From assembly GCA_002335945.1 (NCBI GenBank), contig DDDD01000043.1, forward strand, positions 1 through 56,396: a stretch of DNA of 56,396 bases, given 5' to 3'. Position numbers and translations under genes: made by a program. The notes below the pieces were generated by a model that did no database searches, had not been told where the DNA came from, and was given only the letters and a program-made list of their open reading frames with translations. This document shows, piece after piece, positions 8,309 to 16,858 of the stretch (the first letter of the stretch is position 1; each line of letters opens with the position of its first letter). Source of the stretch: Porticoccaceae bacterium UBA1989 (lineage in GTDB: Bacteria; Pseudomonadota; Gammaproteobacteria; Pseudomonadales; Porticoccaceae).

Positions 8309-9646
8309 ATGACTGACCGCTATCTGGAACTCGCCAACGCCAATATCACTAAAACACTTTTTGATGGGCTGGGGCTGCCAACGCCAGTGCGCCTCGTTCG
8401 CGAAGACAGTAACAACCCCCATAAGCTCAGCGGCCATGTTTTGTTGGGTACCAGCGAGGGCGCTTCTTTTACGAAGGCTATAGATTCGATTTTGGCAGAG
8501 ACGCCGGTGACTATGGCGAGCGGTGAGGGCCCAGGTAAGGTTAGCCTGGTGTTTGATGCCTCAGGCATTAGCACTGCGGAGCAGAGCACTCAGCTCTATA
8601 AGTTTTTTAATCGTCATCTGAGCGCCTTGGCCCAATGTGGGCGAGTGATTGTGATTGGTCACAAGCCAGGGGCGCTTAAGGATACTGGTCACGCGACCTT
8701 ACAGCGCGGTCTGGTTGGCTTTGTTAAATCTGTGGCCAAAGAGATTGGGCGCAAAAGCGCCACGGCTAACTTGTTATATATTGATAAGGGCGGAAAAACT
8801 GCCATAGAAGCACCGTTGCGATTCCTGCTGTCGGCAGGCTCGACCTTTATGAATGCTCAGGTACTTTATGCCAGTAAGCCTGTTACTTCATTCGAGGCGG
8901 ATTGGACGCGCCCCTTAGAGGGTAAGTCGGTTGTGGTAACTGGTGCTGCCCGTGGTATTGGTTTGGCGATTAGCCAGGTTTTAGCCCGTGATGGTGCCAC
9001 TGTTATTGGTATCGACGTTCCCCAGGCAGAGACAGAACTAAAGGCAGCCATGGCGGATATTAAGGGCCTTAGTTTGCCTTTGGATATCACTGGCGAGGGT
9101 GCCGCTGACACCCTGGTTACATTTTGCCAGAATCAGGGCAGAGGGCTTCACAGTATTATTCACAATGCCGGTATTACCAGAGATAAGATGCTTAGCCGCA
9201 TGACACCTGTGCAGTGGGAGCTACTGATGCAGGTCAATCTAGGGGCCGCCCAGAGAATTAATGAGGCGCTGCTGGCCACTGAGCTGCTTGATAATGGTGG
9301 CAAGATTGTTGGTGTGGCTTCCATAAGCGGTATCGCGGGCAACGTTGGCCAGACCAACTATGGATTCTCTAAATCAGCGGTGATTGGCATGGTCGATAGT
9401 CTAGCAGTACCCTGTGGCAAGCGAGGTATCACGATTAATGCGGTGGCGCCGGGCTTTATTGAGACCCAGATGACGGCGGCTATTCCCTTTGTGACAAGGC
9501 AGATGGGCCGCAGACTTTCGTCGTTGAGTCAGGGCGGTTTACCGGTGGATGTGGCTGAGGTGATAGGGTTCTTTGTCAGCCCGCAAGCCGCCGGTATTAA
9601 TGGTAATACCGTACGGGTTTGCGGACAGAGTTTATTGGGCGCTTAA
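8309..9646 (+). CDS. High-molecular-weight 3-oxoacyl-ACP reductase (FabG4-type SDR)
   Basis: 445 aa, about 200 residues longer than ordinary FabG. The N-terminal half (1-200) resembles a degenerate Rossmann domain. The C-terminal half is a full short-chain dehydrogenase with cofactor loop TGAARGIG (211-218), NAG at 286-288, and the catalytic set N310, S338/S340, Y351 and K355 (YGFSK). This two-domain architecture is that of HMwFabG/FabG4 proteins, which reduce 3-ketoacyl-CoA or -ACP, often with NADH. AAGGA lies upstream of the ATG. It is divergent from the thiolase over 218 bp, and the two probably act on the same 3-ketoacyl thioesters. A MaoC dehydratase, often adjacent in other genomes, is absent here. 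Confidence 0.85.
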   Translation: MTDRYLELANANITKTLFDGLGLPTPVRLVREDSNNPHKLSGHVLLGTSEGASFTKAIDSILAETPVTMASGEGPGKVSLVFDASGISTAEQSTQLYKFFNRHLSALAQCGRVIVIGHKPGALKDTGHATLQRGLVGFVKSVAKEIGRKSATANLLYIDKGGKTAIEAPLRFLLSAGSTFMNAQVLYASKPVTSFEADWTRPLEGKSVVVTGAARGIGLAISQVLARDGATVIGIDVPQAETELKAAMADIKGLSLPLDITGEGAADTLVTFCQNQGRGLHSIIHNAGITRDKMLSRMTPVQWELLMQVNLGAAQRINEALLATELLDNGGKIVGVASISGIAGNVGQTNYGFSKSAVIGMVDSLAVPCGKRGITINAVAPGFIETQMTAAIPFVTRQMGRRLSSLSQGGLPVDVAEVIGFFVSPQAAGINGNTVRVCGQSLLGA

Positions 9647-9651
9647 GTCAA

Positions 9652-10680
9652 TTAATTAGAGCTGTGGAGCTCTGAGTTGAGCTCTACAGCGCTTTTATTA
9701 GTCAGGCATTCAACTGTGCCGGTGACTGAGTTGCGGCGAAAAAGAAGATCGCTTTTACCCGCTAGGTCACGGGCTTTGAGCTTGCCACTGACCTGTTTTT
9801 GATCATCTAGCATAGTCACTACAGTACCCGCAGTAATATAAAGACCGGCTTCTAAGGTGCAGCGATCGCCGAGGGGGATCCCCAGTCCTGCGTTTGCCCC
9901 CAGCAGGCATTTTTCGCCCATGGAAATAACCATGCTGCCGCCACCGGATAAAGTGCCCATAATTGAAGCACCACCACCCACGTCGGTACCCGCACCGCAG
10001 TAAACACCCGCAGAGATGCGGCCTTCAATCATGTTGGGGCCTTCACAGCCGGCATTAAAGTTAATGAAACCCTCGTGCATTACCGTGGTGCCTTCGCCGA
10101 CATAGGCGCCCAGACGGACTCTTGAGGTGTCTGCAATTCGAATACCTGAGGGCACAATGTAGTCGACCATCTTGGGAAATTTATCCACGCAGTCGACGCT
10201 CAATGGTTGGCCTGCCATACGGGCCTGCAATAAACGCTCGGGTAATTCTTCGATATCAATCGCACCAACATTGGTCCAGGCAACATTCTTTAATGTGCCA
10301 AAGATACCGGTTAGATCGGTGCCGTGGGGCTTGACCAATCGATGGGACAGCAGGTGCAGTTTTAGATAGCCCTGGGGAACCGTAGTCGGTGGTGTATTTT
10401 CAGGAAGCAACACAGCAACCACTGGACGGCTTGAGGCAATAAGCTGCTCAACGGTCTTGGCCATATCGGAGTAACCATTGTGCTTAAGTGCGGACTGCAA
10501 GGCGGCAAGCTGTTCGCTGCTGGGTTCAATCTCGCCACTGGTTAGGCCGAGGCTAACTGCCACAATATCGCTGAGCCCTTGCTCTGGATTTAATAGGGGT
10601 GCTGGATAAAACACTTCCAGCCATTCACCGCGGCTATTTTTGCTGCCGACACCAATTGCGAAACTGTACAAATTACTCAT
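9652..10680 (-). CDS. dapD: 2,3,4,5-tetrahydropyridine-2,6-dicarboxylate N-succinyltransferase
   Basis: 342 aa. It transfers succinyl from succinyl-CoA to tetrahydrodipicolinate in the succinylase branch of lysine/meso-diaminopimelate synthesis. Length and N-terminal region match the longer Pseudomonas-type DapD rather than the 274-aa E. coli form. The left-handed parallel beta-helix lies about 180-300 (GIRIADTSRVRLGAYVGEG, NFNAGCEGPNMIEGRIS, then GAGTDVGGGASIMGTLSGGG). It is the last gene of the minus-strand operon that also carries dapC, four bp downstream of the ArsC/Spx-like gene, so two steps of one pathway share a transcript. Its final codons overlap the hairpin at 9661-9690. Confidence 0.93.
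   Translation of the reverse strand: MSNLYSFAIGVGSKNSRGEWLEVFYPAPLLNPEQGLSDIVAVSLGLTSGEIEPSSEQLAALQSALKHNGYSDMAKTVEQLIASSRPVVAVLLPENTPPTTVPQGYLKLHLLSHRLVKPHGTDLTGIFGTLKNVAWTNVGAIDIEELPERLLQARMAGQPLSVDCVDKFPKMVDYIVPSGIRIADTSRVRLGAYVGEGTTVMHEGFINFNAGCEGPNMIEGRISAGVYCGAGTDVGGGASIMGTLSGGGSMVISMGEKCLLGANAGLGIPLGDRCTLEAGLYITAGTVVTMLDDQKQVSGKLKARDLAGKSDLLFRRNSVTGTVECLTNKSAVELNSELHSSN
9661..9696 (+). terminator. Putative terminator of the FabG4-type gene, inside the dapD 3' end
   Basis: A 12-bp stem (9661-9672 with 9679-9690, one G-T pair, 6-base loop) is followed on the plus strand by GC then TTTT. It begins 14 bp after the reductase stop but lies within the last codons of dapD on the minus strand. 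The short T-run makes it a weak intrinsic terminator; bidirectional use is possible. Confidence 0.5.
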
Positions 10681-10684
10681 GGGT

Positions 10685-11041
10685 TTACTCTTTAAGATTG
10701 GTTAAAATTGTTTGGTATTGATCGACTTTAAAGCCGATGGTGATCGCGCCGTCGACATCTAAAACAGGTCGCTTGATCATGGCTGGCTGCTCAAGAAGTA
10801 GGGCAGTGACCGTGTCTCGATTGGTGGCTTCTTGGACGTTGCTATCTAACTTACGCCAGGTAGTCCCGCGACGGTTGAGCACAGTTTCCCAGTCGGTCTG
10901 CTCAATCCACTTTTCGATTGTTGCACCGTCTATGCCATCGGTCCGAACATCGTGAAAAGTATATTCAATACCGTTGTCGGCCAGCCATTTACGGGCTTTT
11001 TTGATAGTGTCGCAGTTTTTGATGCCGTACAGAGTAGTCAC
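10685..11041 (-). CDS. ArsC/Spx-family (YffB-like) protein
   Basis: 118 aa with a thioredoxin-like ArsC/Spx fold. The conserved N-terminal motif GIKNC10-DTIKKARKWL has a single cysteine, as in YffB-type proteins, rather than the CxxC of Spx. The C-terminal half contains KRPVLDVDG-like sequence near 92, matching the family RPxL region. YffB-type proteins are glutathione-related with no proven arsenate reductase activity, so arsenic resistance should not be assumed. It lies four bp before dapD. This small gene next to dapD is common in gammaproteobacteria, which implies conserved linkage but not a known function. Confidence 0.85.
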   Translation of the reverse strand: MTTLYGIKNCDTIKKARKWLADNGIEYTFHDVRTDGIDGATIEKWIEQTDWETVLNRRGTTWRKLDSNVQEATNRDTVTALLLEQPAMIKRPVLDVDGAITIGFKVDQYQTILTNLKE

Positions 11042-11084
11042 GTTTTTACCTTCCTTGATTTAGGGCGCTAGCATAGCAAAAGAG

Positions 11085-11738
11085 CTATGGCTTATGGGCG
11101 ATAAATGGGTTTTTACGATTCGGATAGCAGGTGGTGCAAATATCACATACGCGGCCATCACAGCCATGGGCGGAGCAGAATTCACGGCCATAAAATATTA
11201 TTTGCAGATGCAGGGCATTCCACTCTTCCCGAGGGAATAGTTTTTTTAAATCAGCTTCGGTCTTGGTGACATTCTTACCCTTGGTAAGGCCCCAGCGCTG
11301 GGCCAGACGATGAATGTGGGTGTCGACAGGAAATGCTGGGTGTCCAAATCCCTGGGACATGACGACGCCAGCCGTTTTATGGCCGACCCCTGGCAGTGAT
11401 TCTAGGGCTTTCCAATCATCCGGTACTTCGCCGTCGTATTGATCGACCAGAATCTTTGACAGCTTTGAGATAGCACTGGATTTTTGGGGGGCTAGACCAC
11501 AGGGGCGGACTATTTTATAGATGGTATCTAGAGGCACATGCTGCATGTCGAAGGGGTTGTCTGCTTGGGCAAATAGCGCTGGGGTCACCTGATTAACCCG
11601 GATATCTGTGCACTGGGCGCTGAGCAACACTGCGACTAACAGTTCGAAATTATTACGATGATCCAGAGGCACAGGGGTCTCTGGATAAAGCGTATTGAGC
11701 CTTTTTAGAATAAATGCTGCTCTTTCCTTTTTTAGCAT
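11085..11738 (-). CDS. nth: Endonuclease III (DNA glycosylase/AP lyase)
   Basis: 217 aa. It removes oxidised pyrimidines and nicks abasic sites in base excision repair. The helix-hairpin-helix LPGVGHKTAG holds the catalytic lysine K121. The catalytic aspartate is D139 in VDTHIHR. The C-terminal cysteines are C188, C193, C198, C201 and C204, which does not fit the usual C-x6-C-x2-C-x5-C [4Fe-4S] spacing of E. coli Nth. The start ATG at 11738 has AAGGA six bases upstream, supplied by a 20-bp tandem duplication of the start region. It lies between dapC and the ArsC/Spx-like gene in the minus-strand operon. Confidence 0.92.
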   Translation of the reverse strand: MLKKERAAFILKRLNTLYPETPVPLDHRNNFELLVAVLLSAQCTDIRVNQVTPALFAQADNPFDMQHVPLDTIYKIVRPCGLAPQKSSAISKLSKILVDQYDGEVPDDWKALESLPGVGHKTAGVVMSQGFGHPAFPVDTHIHRLAQRWGLTKGKNVTKTEADLKKLFPREEWNALHLQIIFYGREFCSAHGCDGRVCDICTTCYPNRKNPFIAHKP

Positions 11739-11764
11739 AGTGAGTCCTTTTTTAGCATAGCGAG
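11725..11764 (-). repeat. 20-bp tandem duplication spanning the nth start codon
   Basis: Positions 11725-11744 and 11745-11764 match at 19 of 20 bases. On the minus strand each copy contains ATGCTAAAAAAGGA. The downstream ATG (11738) starts nth, and its Shine-Dalgarno AAGGA lies in the upstream copy. The upstream ATG (11758) opens an eight-codon frame (MLKKDSLC) whose TAA at 11734-11732 overlaps the nth start region. Confidence 0.85.
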
Positions 11765-11768
11765 CGGT

Positions 11769-12968
11769 TTATTTACCCAGGCTCTGCACATACTGTTTGA
11801 TGCGCATGGCGGCCTCGACACAGTCCTCTGTGGGTGCAACCAAGGCCATGCGAACTCTGTGGGAACCCGGATTGCCGGTGGCTGATTCACGCGACAGATA
11901 CTGTCCGGGTAGAAGCGTCACATTTTGCTGGGCAAACAGGCCCTGGGCAAAGTCGCGGTCGTCTATGGGGGTTTTTGGCCACAGATAAAAACTTGCCTGA
12001 GGTTCTGGGAAGGTTAGTACATCCCGCAGGATATCGGTGACCAGCGCGAACTTTTCACGGTACAGAGTACGGTTTTCAATCACATGCTGTTCATCGCCCC
12101 AGGCTGCGATAGAGGCCTCTTGGACGGGCAGAGACATAGCGCAGCCGTGGTAGGTACGGTAGCTAAGAAAGTCTTTAAGAATGGCCGCGTCGCCGGCAAT
12201 AAAGCCTGAGCGCAGGCCGGGTAAATTAGAGCGTTTAGACAGGCTGTGAAACACCACACAGCGATCATAGTCATTGCGGCCCATCCGCTGGCAGGCTTCT
12301 AATAAACCAAAAGGTGGGGTCTGTTCGTCGAAATAGACTTCGGAATAACACTCGTCACTGGCGATTATAAAGTCGTATTTATCTGCCAATGCGATTGCTT
12401 CCTGCATTTGCGCAATGGACATAACAGCCCCTGTCGGATTACCTGGGGTACAGATTTGCAATAGCTGGCAGCGCTGCCATACAGATTCAGGCACGCTGCT
12501 TAAGTCGGGGATAAAGCCCTGGTCTGGTATGCAGTCGAGATAATAGGGCTCGGCACCCGCCAGGATCGCCGCGCCTTCATAGATTTGATAAAACGGGTTG
12601 GGTGACACGACGACAGGGCTTTCGGCGTCGTTGTTGATAACTGCTTGGGTGAAGGCAAATAGGGCTTCTCTGGTCCCCGTCACCGGCAGTACCAGCTGTT
12701 CAGGGTCTACAGCATCGAGTTTAAAGCGCCTGGTTAGCCAGCTGGCTATCGACTGGCGCAGTTCAAGGCCGCCTTTGGTGGTTGGGTACTGGGCCAATTT
12801 ATCCACGGAATCGCGCATCACCTGCTTTACAAATTCTGGCGATGGATGCTTGGGTTCGCCAATCGACAGGGCTATATGGCTGAGATGTGCGGGTGGCACT
12901 ATGCCCGCTTTCAGCTGATTAAGGCGCTCAAACGGGTAGGGGTGTAGGTCTTTTAAATTAGCGTTCAT
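11769..12968 (-). CDS. dapC: Succinyldiaminopimelate transaminase
   Basis: 399 aa from the ATG at 12968, five bp after the glnD stop. A TTG at 12983 in the same frame would overlap glnD and is less likely. This fold-type I PLP aminotransferase makes N-succinyl-LL-2,6-diaminopimelate from the keto form, using glutamate. Motifs seen are PNPFYQIYEGAA near 125, CTPGNPTGAVMS near 180, SDECYSEVYFDE near 208 and the PLP-lysine region SLSKRSNLPGLRSGF near 243-257. Position with dapD in one operon supports DapC over a general aspartate aminotransferase. It is transcribed map-glnD-dapC-nth-(arsC-like)-dapD. Confidence 0.9.
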   Translation of the reverse strand: MNANLKDLHPYPFERLNQLKAGIVPPAHLSHIALSIGEPKHPSPEFVKQVMRDSVDKLAQYPTTKGGLELRQSIASWLTRRFKLDAVDPEQLVLPVTGTREALFAFTQAVINNDAESPVVVSPNPFYQIYEGAAILAGAEPYYLDCIPDQGFIPDLSSVPESVWQRCQLLQICTPGNPTGAVMSIAQMQEAIALADKYDFIIASDECYSEVYFDEQTPPFGLLEACQRMGRNDYDRCVVFHSLSKRSNLPGLRSGFIAGDAAILKDFLSYRTYHGCAMSLPVQEASIAAWGDEQHVIENRTLYREKFALVTDILRDVLTFPEPQASFYLWPKTPIDDRDFAQGLFAQQNVTLLPGQYLSRESATGNPGSHRVRMALVAPTEDCVEAAMRIKQYVQSLGK

Positions 12969-12973
12969 AGGGC

Positions 12974-15700
12974 CTATTTCCAAACATCAATTTGTTGTAA
13001 TTCTGAACCCTGAGCATCGTCTAGATTACGTTTGTCGAGTTCGACACAGATGGTTTCTTGAATCTTGGCACTGAATTCAAGGTCGGTTAACGGCTCATGG
13101 TTGTAGTCCGTCACATAAAATGTATCTTCAACCCGCTCGCCCAATGTTGTAATTTTGGCATTGTAGAGATTCAAGCCATAACGCAAGAATATACTGGCCA
13201 GGTGGGCTAATAACCCTGGGCGATCCGGCGTGATTACTTCAAGCACCGTGGTGTTTGTCTCGGGATCATTGCGCAGTGATGCCACGGTTTCAACAGCGAA
13301 GTTTTTTAACTGGCGGGTAGTGCGACGCTGTACATCGAAACTCACAGAACTTGGGTCGAGGATTCCCTCGCGCAGGGCCTCAATAATGCTGTTACACAGC
13401 TGCGGCTTGTCACCCACTGGGTGGCCCTCATCGTCAAGTACATAAAACACATCAAAGGCGCGGTTGTCATGGGTGGTATGCAGGCGCGCATCTTGAATAT
13501 TGAGATGCAGTTTATCGAGAACGGCAGCGGTAATAGAAAAGATATTTTGTCGATCTTTGGCATGGACAAATATCTGTGTGGCCACGGGAAACTCGCCACC
13601 CACATCGCATAATAAAAGTACTGGCGCATTGTCATCGGTATTGGCAATAATTGCTTTGGTAAACGTGGCGACATCGCTGGCTTCTTCGCGAAGAAAGAAT
13701 TCTTCATCGACGCCGTTCCAAACCCTAAGTGCCTGCGCTTCGCTGATTTTCTGTTCTGTGAGCAGGCGTAAGGCGGCATTTTTTGCGTCCTTTACCCAGT
13801 CGGCTTTTTCGTCTGGCAGGCCTAGGCCACCCTGCAATGCATGCTTGGTTTCGAAATACAGATTGTGCATCAACGAGCCTTTCCAATCTGTCCATAGTCT
13901 TGGATTGGTGGCGTTAATGTCGGCGACGGTAAGCAGGTAGAGGTGCTCCAGATGCTTCAGATCACCCACGTGGGCGGCAAACTTATAGATAACATCTGGG
14001 TCTGAGGTGTCTTCACGCTGGGATACGGTGGACATCAGCAGATGATTTTCAACTAACCATTGCAGCAGTTTTACTTCCCGTGACTGCAGGCCATGACGGC
14101 TGGCAAAGTCGGCGATGTCGGCAGAACCCAGCAGCGAGTGATCACCGCCGCGACCTTTGGCAATGTCGTGATACAGCGCGGCGATAATAATTAGCTCTGG
14201 TTTGTCGAGGCTTTTAAAGATGCTGGCGGCTACAGGAAATTCTTCCTCACTCTCTGGGTGCCCAAAATTGCGCAGGTTTCTGACCACCTGCAAGGTGTGT
14301 ACGTCGACTGGGTAAATATGAAATAAGTCATGCTGAGTCTGACCCACAATCTTGCCAAACTCGGGCAGGTAGCCGCCGAGAATGCCGTAGCGATTCATGC
14401 GTCCGAGCTGTATAGATAACTTATTAGGCGCCCTCAGTAGGCGCATAAATAATTCGCGATTGACTGTATTAGCTCTAAAGTCGTCGTCAATAAGATTTCT
14501 ATGCAGTCTGATTTGACGAATGGCTGAGGCGCGAATGCCTTCGATATGTGCGTTTTCACCGAGCAGGACAAATAGCTCAAGAAGGGCAGAGGGGTGGTCA
14601 ACAAATACGGACTCGTGGACGGTATCTAAAAAGTTATCCCGCACTAAAAACCGCTCGTTAATAACGGTCTCAACTTTGGTTTTATCTTTGCGATAGATTA
14701 CTTCGTCGAGGTATTGGAGCAGTACATCGGTGAGTTCACGAATGGAGATAACTACCTGGTAGTAGCGCTGCATAAATTTCTCAACAGCCAGCCTACCTGG
14801 ACTGTCGGTATAACCAAATAGGGTCGCAAGTTTGCGCTGGTAATCAAACAGCAGGCGTTCTTCTGGGCGTTCAGCGATTAGATGCAGACCATAGCGAACC
14901 TTCCATAAAAACTCTTCATCGCGACGCAGGGTGAGATATTCCTCATCGGACAAAAATCCGGCATGGACAAGCTGTGAGCGGCGGTGCAATTGAAAGTGAC
15001 GCTTGGCGGTCCAGTTAATCAGCTGAATATCACGGAGGCCACCGGGGGCTTCTTTAATATTGGGCTCGAGATTATATTCGGTGTCGTCATGTTTGCGATG
15101 GCGGGCACTCTGCTCGTCAATTTTGCCGCGATAGAAATTAGCTGACGACCATATTTTGTTGGGGCCTGTTTTCTTGAGCATGGCATCACGCAGATTGCTA
15201 TTGCCACAGATCAGGCGGGTTTCCATCAGATTGGTGGCGATGGTGATATCGCCTTTGGCTTCGTCGACGCACTGGGATAAGGAGCGCACGCTATGACCAA
15301 TTTTTAGCTGAATATCCCATAAAAAGGTCAAAAACTGCTCTATGTTTTGGCGGTATTTCTGCGGGCGATCGCGACGCATTAGAATCAGTAGATCAATATC
15401 CGAATGGGGATGCAGCTCGCCGCGACCATAGCCACCGACGGCAATTAGGCTTATATCACTGTCCCATTCAAAACGGTTCCAAGCATGGTGCAGAATTAGA
15501 TCGGCAAAGCGCGCCGACTCATTGACCAGGGTATGAACCTCTTCCCCTTCATGAAAGCGGTTGTTGAAATGGTTCTGAGCTGCGGCCAGGGCGTTGCGAA
15601 AGATACTGATGGCATCGCCCTCTGCAATATCTTTTACAAAACGTTTCTGATCAAAAAAGAGTGGCGCATTTAACTGCGCGATTGAACTTTCAAATGCCAT
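12974..15700 (-). CDS. glnD: Bifunctional uridylyltransferase/uridylyl-removing enzyme (PII regulator)
   Basis: 908 aa. GlnD senses glutamine and adds or removes UMP on PII proteins to control nitrogen assimilation. Domain order: nucleotidyltransferase with GGYGRGELHPHSDID at 89-103 (D101 and D103 bind metal), a central helical region, an HD phosphohydrolase with HDIAKGRGGDHS near 510, and two C-terminal ACT domains (about 705-780 and 815-890) that bind glutamine. The length is typical (E. coli 890). It starts 13 bp after map and ends five bp before the dapC ATG. The map-glnD-dapC order is conserved in Pseudomonas relatives. Confidence 0.96.
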   Translation of the reverse strand: MAFESSIAQLNAPLFFDQKRFVKDIAEGDAISIFRNALAAAQNHFNNRFHEGEEVHTLVNESARFADLILHHAWNRFEWDSDISLIAVGGYGRGELHPHSDIDLLILMRRDRPQKYRQNIEQFLTFLWDIQLKIGHSVRSLSQCVDEAKGDITIATNLMETRLICGNSNLRDAMLKKTGPNKIWSSANFYRGKIDEQSARHRKHDDTEYNLEPNIKEAPGGLRDIQLINWTAKRHFQLHRRSQLVHAGFLSDEEYLTLRRDEEFLWKVRYGLHLIAERPEERLLFDYQRKLATLFGYTDSPGRLAVEKFMQRYYQVVISIRELTDVLLQYLDEVIYRKDKTKVETVINERFLVRDNFLDTVHESVFVDHPSALLELFVLLGENAHIEGIRASAIRQIRLHRNLIDDDFRANTVNRELFMRLLRAPNKLSIQLGRMNRYGILGGYLPEFGKIVGQTQHDLFHIYPVDVHTLQVVRNLRNFGHPESEEEFPVAASIFKSLDKPELIIIAALYHDIAKGRGGDHSLLGSADIADFASRHGLQSREVKLLQWLVENHLLMSTVSQREDTSDPDVIYKFAAHVGDLKHLEHLYLLTVADINATNPRLWTDWKGSLMHNLYFETKHALQGGLGLPDEKADWVKDAKNAALRLLTEQKISEAQALRVWNGVDEEFFLREEASDVATFTKAIIANTDDNAPVLLLCDVGGEFPVATQIFVHAKDRQNIFSITAAVLDKLHLNIQDARLHTTHDNRAFDVFYVLDDEGHPVGDKPQLCNSIIEALREGILDPSSVSFDVQRRTTRQLKNFAVETVASLRNDPETNTTVLEVITPDRPGLLAHLASIFLRYGLNLYNAKITTLGERVEDTFYVTDYNHEPLTDLEFSAKIQETICVELDKRNLDDAQGSELQQIDVWK

Positions 15701-15713
15701 AGGATTTTACTTT

Positions 15714-16484
15714 CTAAAAAGATTCTTCTTGTCTGGCGGTCAGTACTTCAACGCCGGTGCTGGTAACGACCATGGTGTGTTCCCACTGGGAGGAGAGGCG
15801 GCCATCTGAGGTCTCTACGGTCCAGCCATCACGCTTTAATTTGGTGGTGTACTTGCCGGCATTGATCATAGGTTCGATGGTGAAAGACATACCTTCTTTC
15901 AACTCCATACCAGTGCCCGGTTTGCCGTAGTGGAGTATCTGCGGCTCCTGATGGAATTCTGGGCCTATACCATGGCCGCAGTAATCACGGACCACTGAAT
16001 AGTAGTTAGCTTCAGCATGGGTTTGGATAACATGGCCAATATCGCCGAGACGAATGCCGGGGCGCACGATCTCGATGGCTTTGTACATACATTCCTGAGA
16101 AACCTTAATAAGGCGCTCGGCATGGGTGGCGACGTTACCAACGCAGTACATTTTACTGGTGTCGCCGTACCAGCCGTCTTTGATGACGGTCACGTCGATA
16201 TTGACGATGTCGCCATTTTTGAGGATTTTCTTGTCACTGGGAATACCGTGACAGACCACATGATTAACCGAGGTGCAGACAGACTTGGGGAAGCCACGAT
16301 AACCGAGACAGGCTGGAATGGCTTTCTGCACATTAACGATATGGTCGTGACAGATGCGGTCCAGTTCTTCAGTGGTGACGCCGGGCACTACATATTCACC
16401 GATAAGTTCCAGAATCTCGGCGGCCAGGCGGCCTGCCTCACGCATTTTGACAATCTGCTCTGGGGTTCTTAGCTCTACGGTCAT
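15714..16484 (-). CDS. map: Methionine aminopeptidase type I
   Basis: 256 aa cytosolic metalloprotease that removes the initiator Met from nascent proteins. The pita-bread fold metal ligands are visible: Asp in NIDVTVIKDGWYGDTS, His in CGHGIGPEFHQEP, Glu in FTIEPM and Glu in WEHTMVV. The length matches E. coli Map (264). It is the first gene of the minus-strand operon, with AGGA eight bp upstream of the ATG. It is divergent from rpsB, the usual order in gammaproteobacteria. Confidence 0.95.
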   Translation of the reverse strand: MTVELRTPEQIVKMREAGRLAAEILELIGEYVVPGVTTEELDRICHDHIVNVQKAIPACLGYRGFPKSVCTSVNHVVCHGIPSDKKILKNGDIVNIDVTVIKDGWYGDTSKMYCVGNVATHAERLIKVSQECMYKAIEIVRPGIRLGDIGHVIQTHAEANYYSVVRDYCGHGIGPEFHQEPQILHYGKPGTGMELKEGMSFTIEPMINAGKYTTKLKRDGWTVETSDGRLSSQWEHTMVVTSTGVEVLTARQEESF

Positions 16485-16667
16485 GATGGTTCCTATGGGG
16501 CTTGATTATGCAGGTATTGTACGCATCAATTGTCCAATGAGGGAGTGCTGGACGGATATTTAAAGGCCTATCTAGGGTTATTCTGCGCAATTAACGGCTA
16601 ACAACCGCCAGTCCTTGCTTTGCAGCAGAATAACTAGGGTCAAACTAGTGGGGTTTTATCTGCGGTT

Positions 16668-16700
16668 TTGCTTTATCTGGCCTGCCCTATATGGTATAAA
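16668..16700 (+). promoter_or_regulatory. Probable rpsB-tsf promoter with GC-rich discriminator
   Basis: An extended -10, TGGTATAAA, lies at 16692-16700 (TATAAA 16695-16700), directly followed by GCGCGCC. A TTGCTT at 16668 is too far (21 bp) for that -10; with TATGGT at 16690 the spacing would be 16. The GC discriminator is what stringently controlled translation promoters carry, and the same 7-mer follows the tRNA-Glu -10 in this window. Confidence 0.6.
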
Positions 16701-16858
16701 GCGCGCCGTTGTAGGGATGTCCTTGCAACGGTTTTTTGAAACTAAACGACACACACATTCCGACACGATGTTCTGGGTGCCTTTTAAGCGGCAAATTAAC
16801 ATGCTTATATTGGTTGATCATTGGGGGATGTGGAGGCTTAACCCCAAGAGGAAATCTT
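16701..16858 (+). ncRNA. rpsB 5' leader, positional counterpart of the t44/S2 leader RNA
   Basis: About 155 nt lie between the predicted start of transcription and the rpsB ATG. A hairpin forms at 16708-16729 (GTTGTAGGG / TCCTTGCAAC with G-U pairs) and is followed by a six-T run at 16732-16737, so it could act as an attenuator. A second stem, TTGGGG (16821-16826) with CCCCAA (16842-16847), sits just before the Shine-Dalgarno AGAGGA. In E. coli this interval holds the t44/tff RNA and the site where S2 represses its own mRNA. Homology here is by position and is not proven. Confidence 0.5.

Noticed and set aside
16017..16472. Long open frame antisense to map (151 residues)
   Set aside because: A shadow of the map coding sequence with no start signal or recognisable domain.
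16736..16858. Upstream extension of the rpsB frame (41 extra residues)
   Set aside because: The region is untranslated leader; the ATG at 16859 has AGAGGA and the family N-terminus.
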